Assembly: GCF_001661265.1 (NCBI RefSeq)
Contig: NW_017566996.1
Span: 434,001-498,000 of the forward strand
DNA length: 64,000 nucleotides
Direction of reading: 5' to 3'
Origin: Saitoella complicata NRRL Y-17804
Taxonomy: Eukaryota > Ascomycota > Saitoellomycetes > Saitoellales > Saitoellaceae
Below the pieces are notes generated by a model. The model saw only the letters and a program-made list of their open reading frames with translations. It was not told the origin of the DNA and made no database searches. The first letter of the stretch is position 1. The number at the start of each line of letters is the position of its first letter. The position numbers were made by a program, and so were the translations under genes. Positions 32,701 through 42,679 of this stretch are shown here, one piece after another.

Positions 32701-34813
32701 TTTCATCGCTCAGCGTTTCTTGACTGGTATTCGTCCTCAGGAGTACTACTTCCATTGTATGGCTGGTCGTGAAGGTCTTATTGACACTGCTGTCAAGACC
32801 TCTCGTTCCGGTTACTTGCAGCGTTGTTTGATCAAGCATTTGGAAGGTATCCGTGTGCACTACGATCACACTGTTCGTGACAGTGACGGTTCTTTGATTC
32901 AGTTCCACTACGGAGAGGATTCCCTTGACGTCACCAAGTCCAAGCACTTGATGGAGTTCGAGTTCTCTGCTCGCAACTACAAGTCTTTGATTCAGAAGTA
33001 CAATGTCGCCAGCTCATTGTCCGCTCTCGACTCTCAAACTGCTATCGATTACGCCAAGAAGGCATTGAAGAAGCCTGCGAAGTACGATCCTGTCTTGTCT
33101 AAGTACGACCCCAGCAGGTACCTCGGTGCCATGTCTGAGGCTTTCCAGACTGCTTCCGAGGAGTACGTTGAGAAGAACCCTCATGCGCTTATCCAGGCAA
33201 AGGGCAAGGAGTCGAAGCTCGCTACTGCAGCTGCTGTCCTCGACAAGAAGAAGTTCCGTGCGCTTATGCAACTCAAGTACATCAACTCCCTTGTCCACCC
33301 AGGAGAGGCCGTCGGTATTCTTGCGTCGCAGTCTGTCGGTGAGCCTTCTACTCAGATGACGTTGAACACTTTCCACTTTGCTGGATTCGGTGCCAAGAAC
33401 GTTACTCTTGGTATTCCCCGTCTTCGTGAAATTGTCATGACTGCTTCCGCCGAGATTAAGACTCCTACCATGACTCTTGCTATCAAGGATGAGGTCACTG
33501 ATGAGCACGCTGAGAAGTTTGCTAAGAGCGTCTCCAAGCTTATTCTTTCCCAAGCCGTTGACAAGGTCTCTGTTACCGAGCGCATCACTGGCCAGAAGGG
33601 CAACGAGTCTCGTCAAAAGATCTACAGCATCCGCCTTCAGTTCTACTCAAAGTCTCAGTACCAGGAGGAGTACAACATCACTCAGGAGGATCTCGAGCGT
33701 TGCATGACGAGCGCTTTCATTCGCAAGCTTGACATTGCCATCCGCAAGGAGACTAAGAAGGGTTCCAGGAAGTCAAAGGACATCGGTGCCGACGATGCTC
33801 TTCCCGAGATTGGTAAGGCCTCGCGTGCGGCTGCTGCCACTGCTGAAGTTGATGAGACTGCCAACGTTAATGATGATGCTGAGTCCGACAATGGTGATGG
33901 TGATGCCACCAACGCCAAGTACGCCTCCCGCGAGAAGGGCCAGGCTTCCTACGAAGCGCCCGATGATGACGACAAGGAGATCATCAGGAAACAGGGTCGT
34001 GCAGATGAGGACGAAGATGATGAGGAGGATGTTGGTCGCACTGAGCCTGCGGACGATGACGATGAGATGCTCAGCGATGAGGATGAGGAGGAGTACGAGA
34101 AGCGACAACTCGCCAAGAAGCAGGCTAGCAAGTCGTCGGCAACCAGGATCGCCGAGCGCCGCGAGAAGGTCAAGGACTTGTTCCAGAACGTCTCTGATTT
34201 CTCTTTCGATGACGTTAACGGTGAATGGTGTGAGGTTGAGTTGACCTACCCGTCCGACTCCCGTAAGCTCTTGATGGTCAACATTGTCGAGCAGGTCTGC
34301 ACGCAGACTATCATGCACGAGTTGAAGGGTATCGACCGATGCTTCAGGCTCCCCAACGAGTCCGAGATGGACACTTCTCGCAACTTGGCGACTGAAGGTA
34401 TCAACTTCAAGGGCATGTGGGAGTACCAGGACATCATTGACAAGGACACCATGTACTCCAACGATATCGCTGCCATCCTTCGGACGTACGGTGTCGAGGC
34501 TGCTCGTAGTGCCATCGTTCGTGAGGTGTCTGGTGTCTTCGGTGTCTACGGTATCGGTGTCGACACCCGTCACTTGTCTCTCATTGCCGACTACATGACC
34601 TTCGAGGGTGGATACCGCGCTTTTAACCGTATGGGTATCGAGTCCAGCTCTTCACCATTCCTGAAGATGTCTTATGAGACTACTTGTCACTTCTTGACGC
34701 AGGCGTCGCTCTACAAGGATTACGAAACTCTGGAGTCTCCCTCGGCATCGGTTGTTCTTGGTAAGATTGCGGGTGTGGGTACTGGTGCATTTGACGTGCG
34801 TGTGGCTTTGTGA
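29744..34813 (+). CDS. RPA190: DNA-directed RNA polymerase I largest subunit
   Basis: Catalytic largest subunit of Pol I, which transcribes pre-rRNA. One uninterrupted exon, 1689 residues, near the family size. The N-terminal zinc site is C-x2-C then HFGH (residues about 64-80: CATCSLDERYCPGHFGH). The active-site metal motif NADFDGDEMN is at 628-637. Other landmarks: LLNRQPTLHKPS, the bridge helix/trigger-loop area HPGEAVGILASQSVGEPSTQMTLNTFH, and a Pol I-specific acidic insert (about 1390-1465). Both the early insert (EEEDDEETDDDDAD) and the later one are Asp/Glu-rich. The ATG sits in CCACCATGA, a good initiation context. Confidence 0.97.
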   Translation: MNIARPVSSEITRIEFSFLSTQEVEQLSVKQITNPVLLDNLGHPTRGGLYDLALGPFLRGTVCATCSLDERYCPGHFGHISLPVPVYHPLYFTQMYNLLRSICLYCHHFRLAKTEVHRYACKLRLIDAGLLIEAEDLDLLQAKVKKGGKKAESKEEEDDEETDDDDADSFMERRDKYVRDCLRRAGPHKTKKTTMLGEARRRLILEFLKKLGSRKKCDNCQAISPSYRKDGYAKIFEMPLNKKAALYMQQAGIRRVNVLNSSKAKGATRDADAMDVDEEDNGISTMSDDENEVDIEESDLKSSGASGKYVPCAEIRNHLRLLFINERQMCSLLYRARGKDGSGADQFFMHVLAVPPTKFRPPSKMGDAVHENIQNELLTKVLQSCQMIRDLNDQIQKSQDPEADEDAKSLGKVSFERLINAFVQVQHDVNSFIDSTRNPTTLPQGKLPPPGIKQVLEKKEGLFRKHMMGKRVNYAARSVISPDPNIETSEIGVPPVFATKLTYPEPVTPFNVQELRRAVINGPSVWPGATHIQNEDGRLVSLATMSVEQRTALANQLLTPQDSRVSGFANSRVMSTNKKVYRHLKDQDVLLLNRQPTLHKPSIMAHRARVLPGEKTIRMHYANCNTYNADFDGDEMNMHLPQNEIARAEAMMIANTDSQYLVPTSGDPLRGLIQDHVVMGVWMCNKDTWYTREEYQQLLYGSLKPEDSTANEGRILTLPPAIMKPKPMWSGKQILSTVLLNLKPSDRPGLNLRAKAKVAGKFWSPKSEEGVVIFHDGYLCQGVLDKAAFGASAYGLVHSVYEIYGATIAGKLLSVLGRLFTKYTQSRGFTCRMDDLRLNPEGDRWRNDLKKAGANFGTDAAREYVGLSKESDGSKRDAAELKKRMEEVLRDDEKLAGLDSAMKGKMNGLTSSIINKCIPDGLLKKFPHNHMQTMTVSGAKGSNVNVSQISCLLGQQELEGRRVPIMVSGKSLPSFKAFDTNARAGGFIAQRFLTGIRPQEYYFHCMAGREGLIDTAVKTSRSGYLQRCLIKHLEGIRVHYDHTVRDSDGSLIQFHYGEDSLDVTKSKHLMEFEFSARNYKSLIQKYNVASSLSALDSQTAIDYAKKALKKPAKYDPVLSKYDPSRYLGAMSEAFQTASEEYVEKNPHALIQAKGKESKLATAAAVLDKKKFRALMQLKYINSLVHPGEAVGILASQSVGEPSTQMTLNTFHFAGFGAKNVTLGIPRLREIVMTASAEIKTPTMTLAIKDEVTDEHAEKFAKSVSKLILSQAVDKVSVTERITGQKGNESRQKIYSIRLQFYSKSQYQEEYNITQEDLERCMTSAFIRKLDIAIRKETKKGSRKSKDIGADDALPEIGKASRAAAATAEVDETANVNDDAESDNGDGDATNAKYASREKGQASYEAPDDDDKEIIRKQGRADEDEDDEEDVGRTEPADDDDEMLSDEDEEEYEKRQLAKKQASKSSATRIAERREKVKDLFQNVSDFSFDDVNGEWCEVELTYPSDSRKLLMVNIVEQVCTQTIMHELKGIDRCFRLPNESEMDTSRNLATEGINFKGMWEYQDIIDKDTMYSNDIAAILRTYGVEAARSAIVREVSGVFGVYGIGVDTRHLSLIADYMTFEGGYRAFNRMGIESSSSPFLKMSYETTCHFLTQASLYKDYETLESPSASVVLGKIAGVGTGAFDVRVAL

Positions 34814-35000
34814 AGCGGCCATGGGAACAGCATTTCTTAGACTTTCTTCTTTTTCCTTCTTTGTTTCGCATTGTTAGCGGTTATATCTTGGTCATCCGTT
34901 CGGTGTTTTCGGGATTTGCAGATTTGTAGATAGCACAAAAGAATTGATGGGTTAATTATCACACCATATATTTATTGCATATTCAATATTCTATCGTGAT

Positions 35001-37436
35001 CTATGCTTGATCCTTCTTCTGATGGACCTCCAATAATTTCAGCGTAAGTGCCGCTAGGAAGCCTGGTGTTGTCTTCTTCTCAGCCAGCCACTCCGTCATC
35101 AACGCGTCCATCTCCTGACTCCATTCCTCATCAGTTGTTTCTCCCGTCCGCATAAGCGTTCCAGTATCCAAGTTAATCACGATCGAAGCCTGCTTGTCCT
35201 TCGCCAACGCAGACACCAACCGCACTCGACCTTCGGGCAAGAACTCCATCTTGTAACCAAGAAGATTCCACACCGCTTCTCGGGACTCTTGCATCTTTGC
35301 GCCGATGACTTCTTTGAGTCTGGATGTCCTAATTTCACTCTGCTTCAGTGCAGCCTCCATTTTCTTGATCTCCTTCCGTACCAAAGTCAAAGTCTCAGCT
35401 GGTACCATATTCCCACAATCCTCAATCCGACCTTCAACCTGCGCCAACAACGAGGCATTCTCGGCTTTGAGCAGATCGAGTTCTTCTTGACGTGTAGCGT
35501 GGTAATTGACAGTCGGGTTACTCTTCAACTGCAAAATCCGCGTCTGTCCAACCTTCGCAAGTTTATCGAGTTCTTCAATCTGAGCCTGTAACGAAGTCAA
35601 CTCCTTCTTCAACAAGATATCCTCTTGTTGAAGTTTCGCGAGGTCGTCTTGCAACTGTCTGTTCCGACGCGTTAACTCTCCCAACCTCTCATCCTCATCT
35701 TCCTCACGTTTCCGCTTAGCACCCGTGACGATGGCATCGACGTCGATAAGACCAGCCTTTGCAGCATTCTCCGAGTCTTCAGAGATGAGTTTCGCGAGTT
35801 CGGTTTTGTAGTCAGTCAACATGACCTCCATATCATTCAATCTTTTCGCCTTTTGCTCGTCGTAGCTGCCTTGCATGAACATACTTTCCTCATCATCATA
35901 TGTCTTGAGTTGTGCCCGAAGAAACTCCACTTCCTGCAATGCCAAGGCTTTCTGACGCTCAAGACGTAACTTGATCCGGTCCATAACGGCCCATTTTGCA
36001 GTCTTGGTGGCGAGTTCCTCCTTGACCTCCTTCAACTCCTTTTCCCACTCGCTAGCTTTGCTTTCTTGGGAGCTCAGTTCTACCTCTACACGACCAAGTT
36101 TCTCAAGAACGATAGCGCGTTGCCCGCGTTCTTCTGCCAAGGCCTTACATACAGCCTCGGGTGTAGCACCCCCAATATCCTCGTTCGCCTCCAAGAACGA
36201 GATCCACTGTGCGCGTTCACGCTGTAACTCGCTGATCTTCAGTTCAGCTTCGGCTTTGCGTTCACGCAAATCCTCCATCTGCTTCAGCCGCGTCTCCAGG
36301 ATCGATTTCTCCTCCGTCAAGACAGCGATGGACTGTGCTTTTTCCCTCAAAGAATCCAGCTCGGTTTGTTGACGACGGTTGACAATCTCCAGTTGCCGGA
36401 GCTCATCCAGCTTATGGCTAAGTTCACGTTGAACAGTAGCCATCTCTTCCGCATCCACACCTCTCGACTCCAACTCCTTCACCCTCTCCTCCAATATCGT
36501 AGCCTTCTCCTCACTCGCTGCCAACGCATTCGACTTCTCCGTAAGTGTCTTACTCAGCGACGCCATTTCCTCCCGCATTTGCGCATTCATCGCCTCATAG
36601 TTTTCCACTCTGGCATGCATGCCGTCTAACTCTTGTTGAGCGTTTTCAACAAGAAGGTGATTTTGCGTATCCAGATGGGCTACTTTCTCCTTCATTGCGC
36701 TATTTTCCTCACGCAGGGTTTTCGCTTCCTTTGCAGTCTCCGCTTTGACCTTTGCAAGCTCTGCCCGCAAATCATCTAGCTCAGCAGCTTGTTCTTGGCT
36801 TCGTTCGAAGAGGAAACGTTTGTCTGTTTCCAACCCATTCACTTTCTTCGTTTCTTCTAGGGCACGAGCCTGTGTTTCTCTCTCCTTTGCCTCGAAGTGA
36901 AGTTTCGACCTCTCACTATCCGACTGCAGATTCGATAACTCATACTGCAATTTCTGAAGCTGTACCAAAAGTTCCGCGGATTCACTATCACCCTTCCTAG
37001 GCGTGCCGACGATTGATCTGCGAGCACTGTACGGCGTACCGGCCGCGGATCCGAAAAGTGAACGGGCGGGGGTTGCTTGTAGGAACCTTGGCGACTCTCC
37101 TGCTACCAGCTGCATTTGTGCTCGGCGGGCGGTTGAGCTCGCGGGTGTAGCTACGTTTATGAAAGGATCATTGCCCGACGCGGGCGCACCCGTATCCGGC
37201 GGATCGAACCGGACTGGTGAGAAGTACAGCAGATCATCTTTAGACACCGGTGCAGATGCTGGAGTTGGCGAAGCAGCGGACGTTGGAGGTTGTGGAGCAG
37301 CAAAAGCCGGTGGAAGGCTTGGTTGTGCAGGAGCAGCTGGCCTGGCTCCAGCGAGCATGTGGATGCGCGAGGTGGGCGCCGGGATCTTCGACGGCCCTAT
37401 CGACATCCGTTTCTGAAATGGATTCTCCTTCGACAT
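35001..37436 (-). CDS. MAD1: Spindle assembly checkpoint protein Mad1
   Basis: Coiled-coil checkpoint protein that loads Mad2 at unattached kinetochores. Single exon, 811 residues. The N-terminus (1-160) is Pro/Ala-rich and basic, and residues about 165-630 are continuous coiled coil. The Mad2-interaction motif is visible at 633-641 (RILQLKSNP), comparable to human VLHMSLNP. The Bub1-binding RLK motif is at 706-708. The C-terminal RWD fold follows (VWNLLGYKMEFLPEGRVRL). The start is MSKENPFQ; the frame is open upstream only from a non-ATG codon. Divergent from TBCD, 146 bp apart. Confidence 0.92.
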   Translation of the reverse strand: MSKENPFQKRMSIGPSKIPAPTSRIHMLAGARPAAPAQPSLPPAFAAPQPPTSAASPTPASAPVSKDDLLYFSPVRFDPPDTGAPASGNDPFINVATPASSTARRAQMQLVAGESPRFLQATPARSLFGSAAGTPYSARRSIVGTPRKGDSESAELLVQLQKLQYELSNLQSDSERSKLHFEAKERETQARALEETKKVNGLETDKRFLFERSQEQAAELDDLRAELAKVKAETAKEAKTLREENSAMKEKVAHLDTQNHLLVENAQQELDGMHARVENYEAMNAQMREEMASLSKTLTEKSNALAASEEKATILEERVKELESRGVDAEEMATVQRELSHKLDELRQLEIVNRRQQTELDSLREKAQSIAVLTEEKSILETRLKQMEDLRERKAEAELKISELQRERAQWISFLEANEDIGGATPEAVCKALAEERGQRAIVLEKLGRVEVELSSQESKASEWEKELKEVKEELATKTAKWAVMDRIKLRLERQKALALQEVEFLRAQLKTYDDEESMFMQGSYDEQKAKRLNDMEVMLTDYKTELAKLISEDSENAAKAGLIDVDAIVTGAKRKREEDEDERLGELTRRNRQLQDDLAKLQQEDILLKKELTSLQAQIEELDKLAKVGQTRILQLKSNPTVNYHATRQEELDLLKAENASLLAQVEGRIEDCGNMVPAETLTLVRKEIKKMEAALKQSEIRTSRLKEVIGAKMQESREAVWNLLGYKMEFLPEGRVRLVSALAKDKQASIVINLDTGTLMRTGETTDEEWSQEMDALMTEWLAEKKTTPGFLAALTLKLLEVHQKKDQA

Positions 37437-37582
37437 CGTGCAAATATTCGTCGGACGGTGTGCGTTTGTTTGGGCGGGTGCAGGCAACGCAGGAGACAGG
37501 CAGCGGATGCACCCAGCAGTAGAACATCGATAAACTAAACAAACCTTATTGACAATGACAAGCGCTCTGATTTACCGCTGCA

Positions 37583-40500
37583 ATGGATGGAAGTCATGAC
37601 GATGACATCGTAGAGCTGTCACCCTCGATCGCAACATCCTTAACTACGACTTATCTTGACGCTCTCAGTTCCTACCTCTCCAGAACGACACCGTTGACTT
37701 TGGATGGTCCCGGCTCAACGGAGGAAGATGCACAGGAAGAGCGCGAGGTAGATAAGATGCTTGAAGGGGTCCGTTTTCCGTTCATCGACTTTCAAGAGCC
37801 ATACTGATTCTGCCTAGTAGCTGAACCTCTTTCAGGAACAACCCCACCTCCTCGATCCTTTCCTTCCAGACCTCATCACTCCCATAACCGATCTCCTCAC
37901 ACCCCTCATTCTATCCACCGCCGTACTTCAATCACGCGCGGAACGGCTATGCAAAATCCTATATACGTACTCCAAGCTCCGCTCACACAAGATCATCACG
38001 ACATTTCTTCCGCCGGATGTGTATCTCCTCGAACCACTCCTGTCGCACCTGTCATCGGATTTGATACAGTATACATGGCAGGCAAGATACGTGCTGTTGC
38101 TATGGGCTGGGTTGGTGTTCATGGCACCGTTCGATCTACAGACAATTGATTCCGCCACGGAGGGACAGCAATCTTTGGTCGAGCGCGCGGTGCAGATCAT
38201 CAAGGTTGAACTCGGTAGGAGCGGAAAAGAGAGGGATGCGGCCGCAATCCTCGCGGCACGAGTCTTGACGAGGAAGGACGTTATTGCGCAAGGTGGGTTA
38301 CGCGCCTACACCGAATGGTGCAATGAGAAATATGGTATAGCGAGTCCGATGCTGAAGTCAGGGATTTTGGCGTCCCTGGCACAGATTTACCGGTCGGGTG
38401 AGAGGGAGACACTGAGGAAGGAATCGGAGCACGTTTGGGGCCTTATCGAGGCGGCGGAGGGGGATCAGAATGATATTCATATTCGGAAGTTACGGGTCAA
38501 GTTGGCTTCGAGGATTGGGTCTACCTTGCTGCCGCCAAGACATGCGAAGGAGGTGGAGGAGGGAGATGTATCGGAGTTGGTGGATGCGGTTATTGATGCG
38601 TTGTTAACGGCGTTGAGGGATGCAAGCACGATTACGAGGTATTCTGCCGCAAAGAACCTAGCTGCACTTACATCGCGTCTGCCACTTGCTTATCAATCTG
38701 AGGTCGTTGATGCGGTCCTTGCGTTCTTTGAGGAGAATGGTGGGTTTGCGCAGGGTTTTGAGCAGGTGAATGATGCGTTGTGGCATGGTGCTACATTATG
38801 CCTGGCAGAGTTTGCGCGTCGCGGAGTTGAGGTTGAGGACACGGACACAGTACGGAATGTGGTGCTGGCTGCACTCAAGTTCGAGCAGCGACGGTCCGGG
38901 ACGTATGCTCTGGGCGCACACGTCCGTGATGCAGCGTGTTATGCGATTTGGTCGATGGTCCGATCACCGGTGTCGTCAACTAAAGCAGTCGTCGGGACTC
39001 AGTCCGTAGCGGAGGAGCTTGTAATCAGAGGGTGCTTCGATCGTGAAATCAATGTTCGACGCGCAGCGAGTGCGGCATTCCAAGAAGGCGTGGGAAGGAT
39101 GGGTATTTGGGAAAGGGGTATTGAGGTCCTGGGTATCATGGATTTCTTTGCGGTTGGGGTCAGGAGGATGGCTGCGCTCGATGTTGGGGTTAAGTTGTTT
39201 GCACTACAACAGTATAGGGGGTGCATTGTACAATACTTGGTGCAGGACGGTGTTGAACATTGGGATTTGGAGCTGCGGACGTTGGTAGCGAAGTGCTTGG
39301 AGGAGTGTGTGCGAACTGGTGTTGAGGGGGGTGAAGAAGCTGTTGTTGACGAGTTGAAGGGCATGGTGAGGAGGTCTGCAGACGCAACTGATGTTGGTGT
39401 AAGGCAAGGTCTGACTGTTGCGATCTCTGCTATTATCCGGGGAAGCGCTTCGCAACGTGGGCTATTCAAGCAAGAAGTCAACGTGGTGAAGGACATCGTC
39501 GCATTGGTAGGCGGTTTACCTCCATACCTAAGGAAAGGGGTGCATAGCGGGATGATGCTCACCGCTACATGTGTCCTCATCACGGCACTCGCTGACGCTG
39601 GTGTTGATGTTGGTGAGACTGGAAGGAAGGAATGGTTGAAGCTCGTTCACCTAACACTTGCGAAATCTGACGAGTCCACGCAAGAGGCCGGAGCGCATGC
39701 CACGAGAGCCGTGTTCGCTGCATGGGATCTTTGGATTGAGATTGCAGTGTTTGTTAAGTGTATCGATGTGCGGAGTAGCAGGGAAGTACGACGAGGGTAT
39801 GCGAAGGCACTTGGTGTCATTGCTTGGGATAAGCATCCGAATGAGGTGGGAAGGGTTGTGAGGGCGCTCTTGAAGGCTACAGAAATCGAGGAGAACGAAT
39901 TTGTCAACGATGGCGAAGCGAGACGGGATGCAACCCATGCACTCGCGCTCATCCTGAAGAGCGCTGGTGCGAGGATGGAAGTGGCATTGGTGAAGGAAGT
40001 GGGGAGTGGCTTCCTGAGGTGTCTTGAGGATTACGCTGTTGATTCCCGAGGTGATATCGGCAGTTGGGTACGGAGAGAGGCGATGTACGGGCTTACTGTT
40101 GCGTTCACCGCAGACTTGTCAGAGGGTGCCGTGGATGCGGAGGCGTGGAAGAAGGGATTCAGTGGTATACTCAAGCAATCTGTGGAGAAGCTGGACAAAC
40201 TTCGAAGTTTTGCCGGAGAATGCATTAAGACGATCATGGAGGCCGGCAAGTTTGAGATGGAAGACGTTGCGAAGGAAGTCCTTGCAGACGCCACGCCAGA
40301 TTTCTGGGCCAGTCCTGGAATGTTCTTCCCAAAGATTGTGGAGCTTTTGGTGGTTGAAGAATGGAGACTGCCGATTCTTTCTGGCTTAATGACGAGTGCA
40401 GGTGGTGCTGGTGAGTCATTGTTAAGAGCTGCGAGCACAGCACTGTCGAATTACCTTGAAGGACTTCCCGACAACGATGAGGATGGTGCACCATTGTCGC

Positions 40501-40988
40501 TGACACAATTCATGGACGCATTGGTTGCGGTCATTGAGGACAACAGCGACAAAGACCGTGTTATCATCCCGTGTTTCGAGTACACGAGTACGATGTTTGA
40601 CATGCAGATCCCCCAACGACTTGCGGATACATACACCTTCAACAGATTTATTTTCCTCGTCCAGAAGGCGGCATACAAAACCACATCTATCCCGAAACTC
40701 CTCGCGGTGTCGAAACTCTACGCCGGTCTTGCATCTCTTGAGTTCTCAGCAGATACGTCTCCGAATACGGCGGTGAAGACCAAGGCACTTGGCAAGCTTG
40801 TCGGGATGTTACGGCATCCATTCCCGAGGGTGAGGGCAGTAGTGGCGGAGCAGTTGTATCTCGTCGTGAGTACCTGGCCTGAGTGTGAAGAGGTCGAATG
40901 TCTGTTGGTGGAAACCGACTGGATGGGCAGTGTGAAGGAGACGAAGGGAGTCTATGAGGAGTTGAGGAAGGGGTTGCGGATCGCGTGA
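37583..40988 (+). CDS. alp1: Tubulin-folding cofactor D
   Basis: Cofactor D (S. pombe Alp1, S. cerevisiae Cin1) captures beta-tubulin and assembles alpha/beta heterodimers. Exons 37583-37768 and 37821-40988 (intron 52 nt, GTCCGT...AGTAG) give 1117 residues. After this splice the family motif LFQEQPHLLDPFL reads through; TWQARYVLLLWAGLVFMAPFDL follows. The rest is HEAT/armadillo-like: TRYSAAKNLAALTSRLP, HGATLCLAEFARRG and HVRDAACYAIWS. The stop at 40986-40988 ends in GLRIA. A GT-AG pair just after (40985-41030 area) could add a short alternative tail, but family length favours the stop used. Confidence 0.9.
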
Positions 40989-41246
40989 GTGGAACATGTG
41001 TTGCGAATATGGCGTTGACTGACATCCTAGGCATGCTAAGGGAGCACGAAGTCGAGATACACAACCTGATTGGAACAGATCTTTAGGTATAGACAGCCAA
41101 AAAAATTACAGTCGTTGTTCAACGGAGAGAGCGATGTGACCGTGCGAAAATATGCCTTGCACGGCGATAGAAGAAAAGGCAATCATAGGCCCCTTCTTCT
41201 GCTGCGTATAATGGGTATCTACTTACCTATGTCCATACATACAGCC

Positions 41247-42482
41247 TCACTCTTCCCTCCCCATCGCAAAATCGACAGCCTCCCTAACCCCCTCCCTCTC
41301 CACCTCCTCCCACTCCCCAGCCCCAGAAACACTCCTAATAACCCCCTCCTTCCACGCCCCCGTGCCCAATGCAGTCCTGCCCACCCCTTGCGCCAAATCC
41401 TTTGCGAGGAGGGTGGCGAGCGTGTCACCAGGCCCAATTGAGAGGAACCTCATCGGTTCTGGCTCAGGCAAGGGTTGGGATTCCGAGGATCTAGCATTTG
41501 CGTCGAGGATGTACTCGATCGATTGTCGCCATCTGACAGGGCGGGTGAGGTGGTTGTAGAGGTGTTCGATCAGGAGGTTGCGGGTTTCGTGGGGTTTTGC
41601 TGTAACGTTCGAGATCACGACTGGTTTTAATTCATCCAAACGTGCGTCTTGACCGAGGGAGATGCCAAACCCGTCAATGTACTGTTTAAGGTCCCTGGCT
41701 GCTTCGGCCATGAGCATAGAGTGAAAAGCACCGCTGACTTCCAAATCCGTCATCCGGACCGCAACCCTTCGTGCTCCTTCACCCTCAGACCCAAACCCTA
41801 CTCGAGCCGCGCGGCTGATCTCGGACTTCGCTTTCTCGAGTCCGTCTCTCGAACCAGCAATAATGACCTGCGTCTTTGAGTTATGATTCGCGATCCCTAC
41901 ATCCCCAATTGATTCCGCGAACCGCTCCAGCCGACCCATATGATCCGCAGGACATGATACAGCAAACATCCCACCTGGGTTACTCATAGATGCAGCTTGC
42001 ATAACTAAACCCCTGTACCCAACAATCTTGACCGCCTCCTCATATTTCAACACCCCCGCCGCAGTGAGCGCAGCATATTCCCCTAACGAGTGTCCCATCA
42101 CGTACTTGGCCTTCTTCACATCCAACCCAAACTCCGTCTCAAGTACCCTCAATATCGCAACGGAACTCGCAAAAATTAGCGGCTGTGCGATATGTGTGCC
42201 CAGTGGTCCCTTCAACGGGGTGCTTGAGGAAGGAGGTGAGGTGATGTAGTGCGTAAGGTCTGTGGAGAGTAACTCGGAAGCTTCACTGAGGGTCTCTCGG
42301 GCAATCCGAAAAGTAGAGAGGAGGGGGGCGAGGAGGTGGGGACTGAGAGAGCCTTGGCCGGGGAAGAGGACTGTTAGGGGTTTGGTGGTGGTTGTAGTTG
42401 TTGTGGCAGTCGTAAGAAGGCGATGGATGTGATCATGGTGAGCGTTGAAGGAGAGCTTGAGGCTGGCCAACGCTGATCGCAT
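41247..42482 (-). CDS. MCT1: Mitochondrial malonyl-CoA:ACP transacylase
   Basis: Loads malonyl groups on mitochondrial ACP in type II fatty-acid synthesis, needed for lipoate. Single exon, 411 residues. The presequence (first about 33) has Arg/His/Ser and a Thr run. FPGQGS is at 40-45, the nucleophile Ser132 in GHSLGEYAAL, Arg157 in YRG, and the catalytic His254 in SGAFHS. NVTAKP and LTRPVRW follow, all standard FabD motifs. The ATG giving MRSALASLK was used. Convergent with TBCD. Confidence 0.93.
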   Translation of the reverse strand: MRSALASLKLSFNAHHDHIHRLLTTATTTTTTTKPLTVLFPGQGSLSPHLLAPLLSTFRIARETLSEASELLSTDLTHYITSPPSSSTPLKGPLGTHIAQPLIFASSVAILRVLETEFGLDVKKAKYVMGHSLGEYAALTAAGVLKYEEAVKIVGYRGLVMQAASMSNPGGMFAVSCPADHMGRLERFAESIGDVGIANHNSKTQVIIAGSRDGLEKAKSEISRAARVGFGSEGEGARRVAVRMTDLEVSGAFHSMLMAEAARDLKQYIDGFGISLGQDARLDELKPVVISNVTAKPHETRNLLIEHLYNHLTRPVRWRQSIEYILDANARSSESQPLPEPEPMRFLSIGPGDTLATLLAKDLAQGVGRTALGTGAWKEGVIRSVSGAGEWEEVEREGVREAVDFAMGREE

Positions 42483-42679
42483 TATTGTGCAAAATGGGTG
42501 GGGCACCGGGGATGATGGTGCCCGTCTACGTTACAGGCGCTAATGGGCGACCGTGCGCAAGGATACCCTTTTCGGCGATAGACATAATAACCATTCACCA
42601 AGAAGAACTCAAAGAGCCCTATCCTGAACTCCCGGAACATATCTTATCACACCATTCACGTGTATGTAATACGCGACAA

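Noticed and set aside
33773-34573. Minus-strand open frame opposite RPA190
   Set aside because: It is an antisense shadow of the acidic insert and C-terminal domain of RPA190.
37769-37835. A non-canonical (GA-AG) splice site in the TBCD gene
   Set aside because: A first reading suggested that exon 1 ran to 37795. A normal 52-nt GT-AG intron at 37769-37820 gives the family motif LFQEQPHLLDP, so no unusual site is needed.
40985-41064. Extra 3' exon of TBCD
   Set aside because: A GT-AG pair exists, but the tail it would add matches nothing in the family, while the nearer stop gives the normal C-terminus.
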